Of a stretch of 64,000 nucleotides of DNA, positions 11,389 to 21,179 are shown in pieces. This stretch comes from Ligustrum vulgare. Taxonomy: Eukaryota > Streptophyta > Magnoliopsida > Lamiales > Oleaceae. The stretch covers positions 29,702,513 to 29,766,512 of the forward strand of contig OY743181.1 in the NCBI GenBank assembly GCA_963555705.1, in the 5' to 3' direction. The position numbers were made by a program, and so were the translations under genes. A model generated the notes under the pieces. It was not told where the DNA came from. It saw only the letters and a program-made list of their open reading frames with translations, and ran no database searches. Within the stretch, counting starts at the first letter, position 1. Each line of letters begins with the position of its first letter.

Positions 11389-13552
11389 ATGTCTAGTAGA
11401 CGGGATTCATCATCTTCATCTGTTGGGGACAACCAGGGAATTTACAAAAGGGAGCCAACAGCTTCATCAACGAGCCACAATAAACGATCAGAAGGTATGA
11501 ATAGGGTGAATAACAATGTTGTAGGTGTGATGGAGACTTTACAGGAGCAATTTGAGAAGTTGATGACTAGGATGGATAGGAAAGAGGAAAATATTAACAA
11601 GTTGCGTAGGGAACAAACTCATACGGGTCCTAGAGTTAGGAGGGAAGACCGGAGAGATCATAGGGGAAGACATAATCAAAGGGTTGGATATTGGTTTGAT
11701 GATGAAGAGTTTGCGAGTGAAGGAAGTAGTGTCCAGTCATCTGTAGCTAGCGTAAGGAGGGAAGGGGTAGAGGAGATAGGGATGAAAGGGCGAATAATAG
11801 AAGAGATCGTGGTGATCGGGATGAGATAGATGATAATCTAGGTAAAATAAAAATGTCTATTCCACCTTTTCATGGGAGGAGTGATCCGGAGGCTTACCTA
11901 GATTGGGAGAAGAAGGTAGAATTGATGTTTGATTGCCACAATTATTCTGAAGGAAAGAAGGTGAAACTAGCGGTTGTTGAGTTCACCGATTATGCCATTA
12001 ATTGGTGGGATCAGTTGGTAAATGATCGAAGGAGGAATGGTGAAAGGCCGGTGGATACATGGCGTGAGATGAAAACCATCATGAGGAAGAGGTTTGTCCC
12101 AAGCCACTATCATAGGGATATTTATCAAAGATTGCAGGGGCTCACGCAAGGTTCTAGGAGTGTAGAGGAGTATCATAGAGACATGGAGGTAGCCATGATT
12201 AGGGCCAACGTGGTGGAGGATCGGGAAGCTACAATGGCTAGATTTTTGAGTGGGCTGAACAGAGATATTGCAAACATCGTTGAGTTACAACATTATGTGG
12301 AATTGGAAGACATGGTGCACATGGCGATGAAGGTAGAAAGGCAATTAAGGCGAAAGGGGACATCTAAACAATCACCATGAACTTATCCTACATCACAACC
12401 GAGGAAGGATCACAATGATGAGCACGTCCCGAAGGGAAAGGAGGAACTTACAACTAAATGTAAAAATATTTCTGATTCTCAACCTACTAGGGATAGAAAT
12501 ATTAAGTGCTTTAAGTGTTTGGGGACGGGCCACATAGCATCACAGTGTCCAAATAAAAAAGTAATGCTCTTGCGTGATAATGGTGAAATTAGTTCTGAGG
12601 ATGAATTTAAGGGAATGCCTAAGTTAGTGGATATTGGGGCTAGTAGTAGCGATGAAGAGGGGTTAACTTATACGGTGAAAGGGTCCCTTGTGAATAGACG
12701 TGTCCTAAATTCCCGAACTAAGATGGTTGAGATTGATGAACAGCGGGATAATCTTTTCCACACGAGGTGTTTGGTGGGGAAAAAGGTTTGTGGGATGGTA
12801 ATTGATGGCGGAAGTTGTACTAATGTGGTTAGTACATTATTGGTGGAGAAGTTAGGATTGCCTAAGGTGAAACACCCCAACCCCTATAAATTACAGTGGT
12901 TAACCGAGTCGGGAGAACTTAAGGTGAACAAGCAGGTTAATATTAAATTCACCATTGGGGGTTATAGAGATGAGGTTGTGTGCGATGTGGTCCCTATGAA
13001 TGTTGGGCATATTTTATTGGGAAGACCATGGCAGCATGATAGGAGAGTGGTGTATGATGGGTTCAAAAATAGATATTCTTTCGTGAAGGGTGGAAAAAGG
13101 ATCACTCTTGCTCCGCTAACACCTAAAGAGGTCCAAGAGGACCAATTGAAAATAAAGAGCGAGTTTGAGAAAAAAAATAAGAGCGTTGAGGCCACGACCT
13201 CAGAAAAAGGAGAGGGTGTGAAAATTGAAAATAAGAGAATTGATGCCACAACCTCATAAAAAGGTGAGCTTGAGAGTAAAAAGAAAAAGAAAAGAGAGTC
13301 CACCACAAAAATGAGCTTATTTGCATTTGCTAACACATCCCTCCCTAGTTTGGCTAATTCTGTTTTGCAGGTACTACAACCAAATTACAAAACTAAGGCC
13401 AAAGGGAAAATTAATTGTCGGACAGAACAACCCCGAAGTATGATGGATAGAACAAAACAGGAACAGGTCTCTCGAGCCAACAAAAGCAACAAACACATAA
13501 AGGAGAGGCCATATACGGATTCGAGGTCGAATCCTTTCCAAGAAAGGGGGGA
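11389..13552 (+). pseudogene. gag-protease polyprotein, one frameshift and two stops
   Basis: The start ATG at 11389 follows a 400-base leader. The N-terminal part is Ser/Arg-rich with a short coiled coil (METLQEQFEKLMTRMDRKEE). The frame changes near 11755-11775 in an AGGAGGGAAGGGG stretch, then continues through a Retrotrans_gag domain (11853-12380: SIPPFHGRSDPEAYLDWE, MRKRFVP, QGSRSVEEY). A TGA at 12378 interrupts it; the same frame resumes with a CCHC zinc knuckle (CFKCLGTGHIASQC, 12510-12550). A retropepsin-like domain follows, with VIDGGSCTNVVS (about 12798-12833) and HILLGRPW. Here DGGS stands where most retropepsins have DTGA/DSGA. A TAA at 13257 interrupts a charged KGEG repeat region. 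The frame then passes the PPT into the LTR, and nothing resembling RT or integrase lies between. Confidence 0.9.
13541..13552 (+). other. Polypurine tract
   Basis: AGAAAGGGGGGA abuts the 3' LTR; it primes plus-strand DNA synthesis. The bases just upstream (GAATCCTTTCCAAG) are mirrored beside the LTR at 38499, showing family relationship. Confidence 0.85.
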
Positions 13553-14470
13553 TGATGTGATCCGGAATAGGAGACCAAAGGAGAAGTCGACCCATCGGCA
13601 ATGCGACAGTGATCTACGCGGGAAACGGCACAAGTTTCATGTTGGAAGCGAGCCGAGGATACAAAGGGATCGAGCCGAATCAAAAGGGTTAAGGTTTGGT
13701 GACCAAGAGCTCATTCACGTCCGTAAAACCAGTATTCACGGCCGTAACATCCCCTCGGGTCAAAAGCAAGAATTCAAGAATTTTAATACTTACGGCCGTA
13801 AGAATATAATTCACGGACGTAACGCCGTCTCGGGTGGAATTGAAGAACTTCAGCAATTTGATATTCAAGGCCGTGAGAGTTATTGTTACGGCCGTAAACG
13901 CTGGACAGAGAGTCACTTACGGCCGTATGTGACATTGTTACGGTCGTAACACCTTAATTTTCCCAGATTTCGCGTTTTTAATGTAATTCCGTTTCTTTTA
14001 TTTATTTTTTATGTTTTGGGCCCAATTAGCGGCAAAAACCTAGTTAGGTCAGTTTTGACATTATATTGCTTTGTTTTTTTCATTATGAAACAACAACTTG
14101 GATATTATTGAATGAATGTGAGATTTTCTCTCTCGAAAAGGAGGATTCCTTTTTTCTTGTTCTTGAAGAACGATTTATAGAACTTATCAAATATTCTTTC
14201 CTGAATGTTTGTGGCGTTCCAATCAGAAACTTATCAAGGAGTTTGGCATCCCTTGTGGCGTTTCGAAAACCTCGGTTCTTCAATCCACATCGTCAATTTA
14301 TTGCGTCGTGATTGTTGGGTCCAGGTCCTATCGTCAATCTTATTTTAATTTCCGTCTATTTATTCATGTTCTTGTTATTTTTGAGTCAGATCTGATTTAG
14401 ATCTTTCCTAGGGTTTTAGATTTCGTTATTCCGCGTTGTTCGACGAGATTCCCCTCCCGGGATCGCGTCA
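13553..14470 (+). repeat. 3' LTR (918 bp)
   Basis: Same length as the 5' LTR with about 17 differences by eye, several of them inside the ACGGCCGT motifs (for example CACGTCCG and CACGGACG). The right flank ATATC completes the target duplication. ORFs read across it are not genes. Confidence 0.93.
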
Positions 14471-14506
14471 ATATCCCATACTCTACCACCCACAATATTT
14501 TGAGAT

Positions 14507-15160
14507 TCACAAGGATAAATTTACATTAACCGGACTCCATTTTCGCTTGATACCCCTTCCTTGTGACCAATCTATCTTAACTCCTGATGGATCTTGTATT
14601 GGAACATATGATTGTAACTTTTCTAGCAGTTCATCGATAGTGGGAGCAGAAATAAGGATCCTCCTAGAAAATGGAGAGATGAATCCCTGTTCCACAGCAT
14701 AATCAAGAAATGTTAGTAAACCATCAAAGAAGTTGTTAACATTCAAAAGCCCAATAGGCTTAGTATGGAGACCCAGCCGAGCCCATGAAGTAATATTAAA
14801 GATTTCCTCTAAAGTACCAAAACCTCCGGGCATGGAAATGAAGGCATCAGAACCATATAACATGCAAGTTATGCATTCATGGATAGATAACGTCTGTACA
14901 TCATGCCCTTGTGTTTTGCCTGCGACATCAGCTAAAGGAACGGATATAACACCTATCACTCTTGCTTTTTCTGCTTGAGCGGATTGTGAAACACAACCCA
15001 TCAATCCATTACTGCCTCCTTCATATACTAGATTGATACCTCTCTCTCCCAACTTCTTCCTTAGAAGTACTGAAGCTTCTAGATACTCAAAGCCTCTCCC
15101 GATTTTTGATCCACAAAATACACCGATAGTTTTGATCTGTCGAAATTTTGATCCCTCCAT
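14507..15160 (-). CDS. LOG-like cytokinin-activating enzyme, intronless copy inside an LTR element
   Basis: An uninterrupted 217-codon ORF resembling the LOG family (cytokinin riboside 5'-monophosphate phosphoribohydrolase), which releases active cytokinin base from the nucleotide in the cytosol. Visible family features are IGVFCGS near the N-terminus, VYEGGSNGLMG (about residues 45-55; usual VYGGGSxGLMG), ARVIGVI, SDAFISMPGGFGTLEE (PGGxGT active-site motif, about residues 105-120), ITSWARLGLHTKPIGLLNV, and ISAPTIDELLEKL. Length is normal for LOG. Plant LOG genes usually have several introns and this has none, so it is a processed copy. The usual MHxRKxxM stretch, whose Arg-Lys pair is important for activity in the family, reads IHECITCM, so catalysis is doubtful unless this is a divergent subfamily. 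The C-terminal 20-30 residues diverge. It lies antisense between the LTRs of the composite element. Confidence 0.85.
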   Translation of the reverse strand: MEGSKFRQIKTIGVFCGSKIGRGFEYLEASVLLRKKLGERGINLVYEGGSNGLMGCVSQSAQAEKARVIGVISVPLADVAGKTQGHDVQTLSIHECITCMLYGSDAFISMPGGFGTLEEIFNITSWARLGLHTKPIGLLNVNNFFDGLLTFLDYAVEQGFISPFSRRILISAPTIDELLEKLQSYVPIQDPSGVKIDWSQGRGIKRKWSPVNVNLSL

Positions 15161-15456
15161 CTTTTAAGAATAAAAGGAAGAAAAATTTACAAGAAATTGT
15201 TATTTTGGGATCCTTTAAACTGCAAAATTATTTGACGTTTTAAACTTGAAAATATTCACTATTTACTACTCTTCTTTTGAAAAAAGTTGATATTTACTTT
15301 TGACTAAATGACACCACTTTTGATCTTGTCTCTGACAGCATATATTTTGCTCCATAATGGATACTCTTTCGGTAATCTCTCAATAACAATTTGTTAATAC
15401 GTGAAAAATACAAAATACTTTGTTAAAATATATACACTATACTGATTTACCTTGTA

Positions 15457-16044
15457 TCAATGTTGAGTAGCCAAAATATAGTTGTTTATAGTCTGGAAAA
15501 CAGGATCTTTTGGTATTATATTTTTGAGACTATAACGGTCTTTATCGCTGGTGAATTTAGCCCATAAAGATAGTAGCTCACGCTGCACATACCCACAATG
15601 GTGCGTCTCAATAGTCAATCAGATATCATCCAATGACTCCTTACTCAGCCCACCCTTAATGAAATCTATTTTATCATCTCGATTTCTAGATGAATATCCT
15701 ATTGATTTACAACGGGTATCACATGTCCATCGAGCACATTTGTACCAACCATTTAATCTTTTTGTTCTTCGCTTCTTTGCAAAAGTACTCTTACCTAAGC
15801 CAGACATGTGCTTAGAAAATGAATCTGGTAATTCACCAGCTAATCGAACTTTTGCTTCGATCAACCAACGAACATCTTCTGGGATACCTTGATCCATCAG
15901 CAGCCTCAATCTTTCGAGTCGAACTCGGTAAATCTTTTTGAAAACATTTATCGGAAGATTTGAGTAGTATTTGCGAATATTTGATAATATAACATCCATT
16001 TTGATGGATCTGATCTTCTCCCAAAGTGATCTATTTAAATGCAT
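15457..16044 (-). pseudogene. Host-like ORF of unknown family next to LOG, frameshifted
   Basis: The main ORF (15619-16044, 141 codons) reads like an ordinary globular plant protein: basic, with the strings VRWLIEAKVRLAGELPDSF, KKRRTKRLNGWYKCARWTC and YSSRNRDDKIDFI. After its stop the protein-like sequence continues one frame over (HHCGYVQRELLSLWAKF ... DPVFQTINNYILATQ) to a stop at 15457, so a single-base frameshift is likely. A further protein-like piece (LPKEYPLWSKIYAVRDKIK) appears nearer LOG at about 15300-15390, possibly after a retained intron. I do not recognise the family. It has the same orientation as LOG, so the two may have been captured together. Confidence 0.55.
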
Positions 16045-16226
16045 TATTTAACGTGTAAAAGAGTGGTGGCTCCGCGTGTCAGTAATTCCATCAAGAAAAA
16101 GGAAAAGATTTTTAATGAAAAGGTGGGGACAATGATCATTTTCTTGTGATGTTATTCTAATCACCTTTCTAGATATACTAAATCAAGGTATACTGATTTA
16201 TATATTCGAACAAGTAAATATTGTAT
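16045..16226. other. Junction between host-derived segment and element sequence
   Basis: There is no ORF. Host-like coding sequence ends near 16044 and element-type AT-rich sequence with hairpins begins by about 16227, so one breakpoint of the captured segment lies here. The other should lie between the LOG stop (14507) and the repeat unit ending near 14515. Confidence 0.4.
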
Positions 16227-17556
16227 TGAACCAGAAGTTCATATGTACAAGTGAAATATGTATATATTATGAACCAGAAGTTCATAAATGAAATATACAT
16301 TGTATTGAACCAGAAGTTCAGCGATATTGTATTGAATCATATATTCATACATAGAAATGAAATAAAACCGTATTGAACCAGAAGTTCTATAATAAACGGT
16401 TAGATTATCAAAAGTTTCAAATTATTTTCTATGAGAATAACTTATTCAGAAATTGTTTATCATACAACAATATTCTATGTTAAATAGGGATTAGCTCAAG
16501 AAGCTTTATGATTTGTAAAAGTGCGATATGCATACACTCCACCAAAGCGCACTAAGATATATGATTGAGATTACATCCCTAAAGGGACGACATGTGCGGC
16601 ATTTTAGATGATTGATATAATATAAGATTTGTGAACATTATGGGGGAAAACAAGCCGAAGTGTAATTATGCCTGAAGCATAATGACAATTGATTCAAAAA
16701 ATAAATATCTCTTGAATGATTGAGATGATCCCTTTGAAGCTAAATACTCATGGTGAGTAAAAAGAGACATAGTTAAATGATAAGAGATTTATGTACTTGA
16801 TGATTGAAGAAATCTCTATATGTCATATCGAGATAAAATGGAATCGATAAATAAATCGAATACATGCACAGCTCTCTTGTGAAAATGAGGTTGATGAAAT
16901 TATAATACTTTGGCCAAATATAAAACCCCAATGTAGGGATTATTGTTCAAGGACCTGAAGTCCAAATGCTTAAATGTGTAAAGCCAGTAATTATTTGTAC
17001 AAATGAAAAATATTACACAGTTGTAAAGGACGACTCGTTTCGCTCGAAATTTTTCATAGAGCTGGCATGACATATGGTGGATAGACTATAGTCTAAATCA
17101 CTAGCTTGAGCTCTTTGATATACCAATGAGTGAGATCAAAATGTATGATTCTCATCTCGGTACTTTGAGAGTATTATTTGATGTACCAGTTGATTGCGGT
17201 ACGTTGGGATTTCAAGTAAAATGATTGTAGATTATATGTCGAAATTGATATATATTTCAATGATTGATTGTACAAATCAGAAATTGTGGTTTATGAGATG
17301 CAAGAACATACATGTATAATCAATGAAAGATTCAATATACCCAGATTAGTATCACTATAGGATGATACAAATGACTCCATGATATAATATTTTAAAAGTG
17401 AATTTGGAGTGTACTATTTATGACATCTGGGAAATTGATTATTCACTAGAAGTGAATATGAAAATGAATATGTTTAATTATTCACCAGAAGTGAATTCTA
17501 GATTTGATTATTCACCAGAAGTGAATTCTAAATTTCATTATTCACCAGAAGTGAAA
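16227..17556 (+). repeat. Second cluster of hairpins with constant CAGAA/CTGAA core
   Basis: Inverted repeats with different arms around the same pentamer occur at 16227-16241, 16267-16287 (8-bp perfect arms), 16306-16320, 16375-16387, 16665-16683 (ATTATGC / GCATAAT, CTGAA loop), 16951-16963 (GGAC / GTCC, CTGAA), 17441-17457 (ATTCAC / GTGAAT, TAGAA), 17480-17496, 17510-17526 and 17540-17556 (CAGAA; last arm one mismatch). The arms change together so pairing is kept, which suggests selection on DNA or RNA structure. No gag-pol coding is visible between them. Confidence 0.75.
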
Positions 17557-17723
17557 AATGCAATCGATAAATTAGTACAAAATTGCTTAATATAGCATGT
17601 TACGACATCATAAATGAGGTATGAACGATTTATATAAAGCTCATCATAAATGATATGTTTGATGAAAAGATTCATGATTGCACCAATATACTTGTGATAT
17701 TCCATGAAAGGAATAAATACGCG

Positions 17724-18420
17724 TTGCACTCTTTTTCCCTTAGCTGAGGTTTTATCTCACAGAGTTTTCATACAAGGTTTTTAATGAGGTAGTAGTTGAG
17801 GCGTGTTGATGAAAATTAATGAGAATAATGTACTCTTTTCCCTTCGTTGAGGTTTTGTCCCACAAGGTTTTCCTAGCAAGGTTTTTGAGGCATTATCATA
17901 GCTATCGACAAGCTATAATTCAACAACACATTGTTATACTGGAATGATATCAACAAATGGAGAAAATTATAGACATCTTATGAAGAATGTTATGATATTA
18001 GCTATACAAGGAGATTTTTATATATTCCAGACGAAAGATGATATCAATGTTCGAGAAGTTCATGAATCCTCGATTGCACAATTCAGGGGGAGAATCATGT
18101 TGTACTCTTTTTCCTTCGTCCTGTCCTACTAGGTTTTCCTGACAAGGTTTTAACGAGGCAGCGACTGTACTCTTTTTCCTTGATTCAGATTTTATTCCAT
18201 TGGGTTTTACTGACAAGGTTTTAATGAGGCAGCACTTCAAAATTTCAAGATTCAGTACATGATTTGTTCTACTCAAACATTAGACTCAATGATTCACCAT
18301 GGTCAACATCAGGGAGAGCTTCTGTACTCTTTTTCCTTTACTCAAGTTTTATCCCACTGGGTTTTCTTAGCAAGGTTTTAACGAGGCAGACAATTGCGGA
18401 ATAGGTCATTCAAGGGGGAG
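17724..18420 (+). repeat. 3' module: five ~67-bp units and polypurine tract
   Basis: Units begin near 17724, 17829, 18101, 18166 and 18323 with TGYACTCTTTTTCC and end in AAGGTTTTTAACGAGGCAG or a variant. The last 320 bases match 7759-8085 closely. CAAGGGGGAG at 18411-18420 is the polypurine tract for the LTR that follows. Short ORFs across the units are not genes. Confidence 0.8.
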
Positions 18421-18621
18421 TGTTATAAATAATATAAAATATGTGAATGACCAATTACTATTATATCCCTGTAAACTTTTCATATTACGATGTTTTCATT
18501 GTTTACTCATATAAATAGGAGTCATTTCATTTCATTGTGAACACATCTAATGAGAAGTTCTCTCTCATTGTCTCCTTTTCTATCTCTCTTTTATTTGTTA
18601 GATTTTGATAGTTTTACAACA
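18421..18621 (+). repeat. 3' LTR of the composite element (201 bp)
   Basis: TGTTATAAAT to TTTACAACA, the same length as the 8086 LTR with scattered substitutions. It has a TATA-like CATATAAATAGG. It is flanked on the right by ACTAT, matching 7379-7383. Confidence 0.9.
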
Positions 18622-19487
18622 ACTATGAATTTTTTTAATATCATTTTTCACCTTACTAATTCAACATCGATCGACTCTAAAAAATGTACCCAGATTTTCA
18701 ACCAACAAAAATTCAAAACAAAATTATTGCTTGGCCTATGTCTAATTTTATTTTTAAAACTAATGGACGAGATAAGTTTGTAAAGAAAACAAACATATTT
18801 AATTACTTATAAACATTTTACAATATTAATAATAATTAAGTTAACTAAACAATCCAAACATGCCCACTTTTATGAATTTAGCCAATGTTTGGTAAGCCAT
18901 TTATAAATGATGGTTTATAAATAGGACGTGACAACATTTCATTCTCCATTTTTAAAAAATTCAAAATGTGAGCGAGAATCTTTGAACAGTTGAAATTGTT
19001 AACTTTTCAAAAAAATTGTCGAATAAAATGTTTCCACGTGATCATTTATAAACAAATATACACAAATTTATTATTTCTTGTTTATTCGTCTCCTTTTTTC
19101 TTTCATTTTTCTCCTTATTTTTCTTTTCTTTTTTCTATCCCTTTTACTTTGAGATCAACTAAATTTAAAGAGATCTAACATCATAAAAAGTTACTATACT
19201 TAACGAATTAAAAATTAACATAATTAGTAAAACATGAAGACAAATTAATACCATATACTATATAAATAAGTACAAAAAAAATAAAAATAAAAATAAAAAA
19301 ATAGCACCAACTTACATTTTGACATAAATATTAAATTTTGTGGGCCAAGGACAAAATGGTGGGATGGTAATGGGTTAAGTACACAAATACAAAACTTTAA
19401 GAGGCCTATTTTTTAATATCAGGTGTTTCAAAAGATAATTTAAGATTTTAAAAAATATTATCAAAATCAGGTAATTAGACAATGAAA
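18622..19487. other. AT-rich spacer, no gene seen
   Basis: Short ORFs have no domain. A pyrimidine-rich tract at 19080-19150 and A-rich runs at 19270-19300 are the only compositional features. Confidence 0.6.
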
Positions 19488-20078
19488 ATCATATTGATAA
19501 TTTGTAATTAATTACAATTGTAACTTAATCTCAACTTGTAATCAATTACAAATGTAACTAGCTAATTAAGTTACAATTAAATTGTAATTGTAATTAATTA
19601 CAATTGTGACTTAGTTACAATTGCAACTTAATTTTAATTTTGCAATTAATTATACTTGTAACTAAGTAATTACTATTGTAACTTAACTTTATATTACAAA
19701 TCACTCGAAATTTTATTATTCTTTTAAAATTAATTAAATCAGTTACAAATTATAATGAATTATAATTTATGATTAATTACAATTGCAACTTTATATCAAA
19801 TTTGCAATTAATTACAATTGTAACTAATGAATTTGTAAAATGTGATAGATCTTATTTTGCTAAAATTAATTGAATTAGTTATATTCACCTTAATTAGTTA
19901 CAATTGCAATTGCAAGTTAAATTATATCATGTAATCAATTACATATTAAAATTAATTATAATTCAAATTTTATTTCAGTTTTGTAATTAACTACAATTTT
20001 AACTAATGAATTCGTAATACATTAGTGTATTCGTAATTAATTACATTAATTTAATTTGTAATTAATTACAATCACCAC
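19488..20078. repeat. AT-rich repeat built on TAATTACAATTGTAACT
   Basis: Dense repetition of TAATTACAATTGTAACTTA and its complement, with imperfect palindromes centred on CAATTG. Its end (GTAATTAATTACATTAATTT ... AATCACCACCG) mirrors the start of the 1555-2050 block, so both are probably copies of one repeat family in opposite orientation. Confidence 0.55.
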
Positions 20079-20229
20079 CGTACATGTTCTTCCACTGTTG
20101 GCTGCTACCTTTCAAGTGATGATGTCATTAATTAACAACAAACAGACGTGCACTGCTGCAGTCTTGCTCTGAAAAGGTAGAACAACCTTCAATTGTGTAG
20201 ATCCAATTTTGACAGCCCAATTCTTAGCC

Positions 20230-20530
20230 CAAATTAATGCAGCTCATACTCCCTCATATGCTGTGTATTGGACCAGAACCAGATCAAGCCCAGTATCTGA
20301 ATTATTGTCTCGGATCGGAACCAAATGAAAGGCCCAAGCTCATGACCCGGATTTTGAGCCCTTTTCATCACGGCTTTCATGCACACCGTTGGATCATCTG
20401 AATTCATCCTAGCCGTCCACATGGATATAAGGCGTGCTGATGACTTTTCATTCACTTACTTCTCTAGAAGCATCCATCTGATCTCTCAACTTCGTCTCTC
20501 TCATTCTCACAGAAAACCCTAATATTGTTT
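20230..20530 (+). promoter_or_regulatory. Housekeeping-type plant promoter and 5' UTR remnant
   Basis: AGCCCA/GGCCCA elements (site II-like, for example AAAGGCCCAAGC near 20330), a TATA-like GATATAAGG near 20424, a CT-rich transcribed start region (CTTCGTCTCTCTCATTCTCAC) and a perfect telo-box AAACCCTAA at 20514-20522 occur in the expected order. This set is typical of plant translation-related housekeeping genes. The coding region that should follow is not recognisable beyond a short exon. Confidence 0.55.
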
Positions 20531-20904
20531 CTGATTTCTTGCATATCTGTGTGGTTCTTTTACTGATTCTTAGTGTAAAATCAGTGTAACTGTGTGGTTT
20601 GTATACAGATTGTTATTCTGTATAGAATTCTTTGTGGTTTTGCGAGTTTGTTGTTAGGTTTTTTGATTTCTTTTGTATAAGAGACGCGATCTGTGTATTT
20701 GATGTTTTCAACTCTTTGTGGTTTGAAGTTTATAAAAGTGTTTGAAGTTTTTGTTTGAAATATAGTTCGTATATGCTTTGTGGTTATTTCTGGGTATCAA
20801 TTTCTTAACAAATTGTTAATGGGCATAATAATTGCATATGAAGAAACCTTCAAGGGGATATCTTTTCCTACAATTTTTTTTCCTCCTTTCCTTCTATGCT
20901 ATGT

Positions 20905-20911
<7 letters not shown>

Positions 20912-20943
<32 letters not shown>
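20912..20943. repeat. (TA)n microsatellite
   Basis: An uninterrupted TA dinucleotide run follows TACATACA, inside the presumed 5' intron of the promoter remnant. Confidence 0.9.
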
Positions 20944-20945
<2 letters not shown>

Positions 20946-21023
20946 AAATCAATCAAGTTAAGGCTGTGACCTATGTTCCCATTGTCTTCTTTTTTGTCCT
21001 AGCACTGTTTTGATCTTTTCCAG

Positions 21024-21179
21024 ATGCAATCCGTATTTAAAAGACTCCTTGAGCAATATACCCGTACTCTTCTAGGCGGTGGAGCAGGGGATACATGTGG
21101 TAGAGAAGGTGATCGCTGTGGTGGTGAGCTTTGGAGGGTTGGCCCAGGCGGGAATGGTGGTGGGAGTGGAGGCGATTGA
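21024..21179 (+). CDS. Short 51-codon ORF after a splice acceptor; possible first-exon remnant
   Basis: TTTTGATCTTTTCCAG immediately precedes an ATG at 21024, as when a 5' UTR intron ends just before the start codon. The reading frame (MQSVFKRLLEQYTRTLLGG, then Gly/Cys/Arg-rich) stops at 21177. It lies about 500 bases after the telo-box promoter. I do not recognise the protein; the Gly-rich tail suggests the true exon is broken or continues through a lost splice site. It may be a gene fragment mobilised by a transposon. Confidence 0.35.
   Translation: MQSVFKRLLEQYTRTLLGGGAGDTCGREGDRCGGELWRVGPGGNGGGSGGD

Larger units (their letters stand above)
10052..14470 (+). mobile_element. Complete gag-protease-only Ty3/gypsy element (TR-GAG-like)
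   Basis: TGATGTGATC...GCGTCA LTRs of exactly 918 bp at both ends, 5-bp target duplication ATATC at 10047-10051 and 14471-14475, a tRNA-Met-type primer site and a polypurine tract are all present. The 2583-bp interior encodes gag, a zinc knuckle and an aspartic-protease-like domain. It then jumps to the last pol codons and the PPT, so RT, RNase H and integrase are absent. That matches non-autonomous terminal-repeat elements with GAG. I count about 17 LTR substitutions and no indels, so it is young; it must have used enzymes supplied in trans. Related LTRs occur at 25345, 35565, 37718, 49620 and 59632. Confidence 0.92.
7384..18621 (+). mobile_element. Composite non-autonomous copia-type LTR element carrying host sequence
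   Basis: The outer ends are TGTTATAA at 7384 and TTTACAACA ending at 18621. They are flanked by the 5-bp duplication ACTAT at 7379-7383 and 18622-18626, so the whole block behaves as one insertion. It contains three same-orientation LTR copies (7384, 8086, 18421). The 8086 and 18421 copies are each preceded by the same roughly 330-bp 3' module and a purine tract (AAGGRGGAG). Apart from a nested gypsy at 10052-14470, the interior shows no copia gag, integrase or RT. It has a long leader, hairpin clusters, and an antisense host-derived segment at 14507-16044. The gypsy-free length is about 6.8 kb. A tandem LTR-internal-LTR-internal-LTR arrangement with the first internal region mostly lost is the simplest reading. 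Confidence 0.85.

Noticed and set aside
13311..13949. 212-codon ORF crossing the internal/LTR boundary
   Set aside because: Only the first part is the end of the gag-protease frame; the rest is LTR sequence read through.
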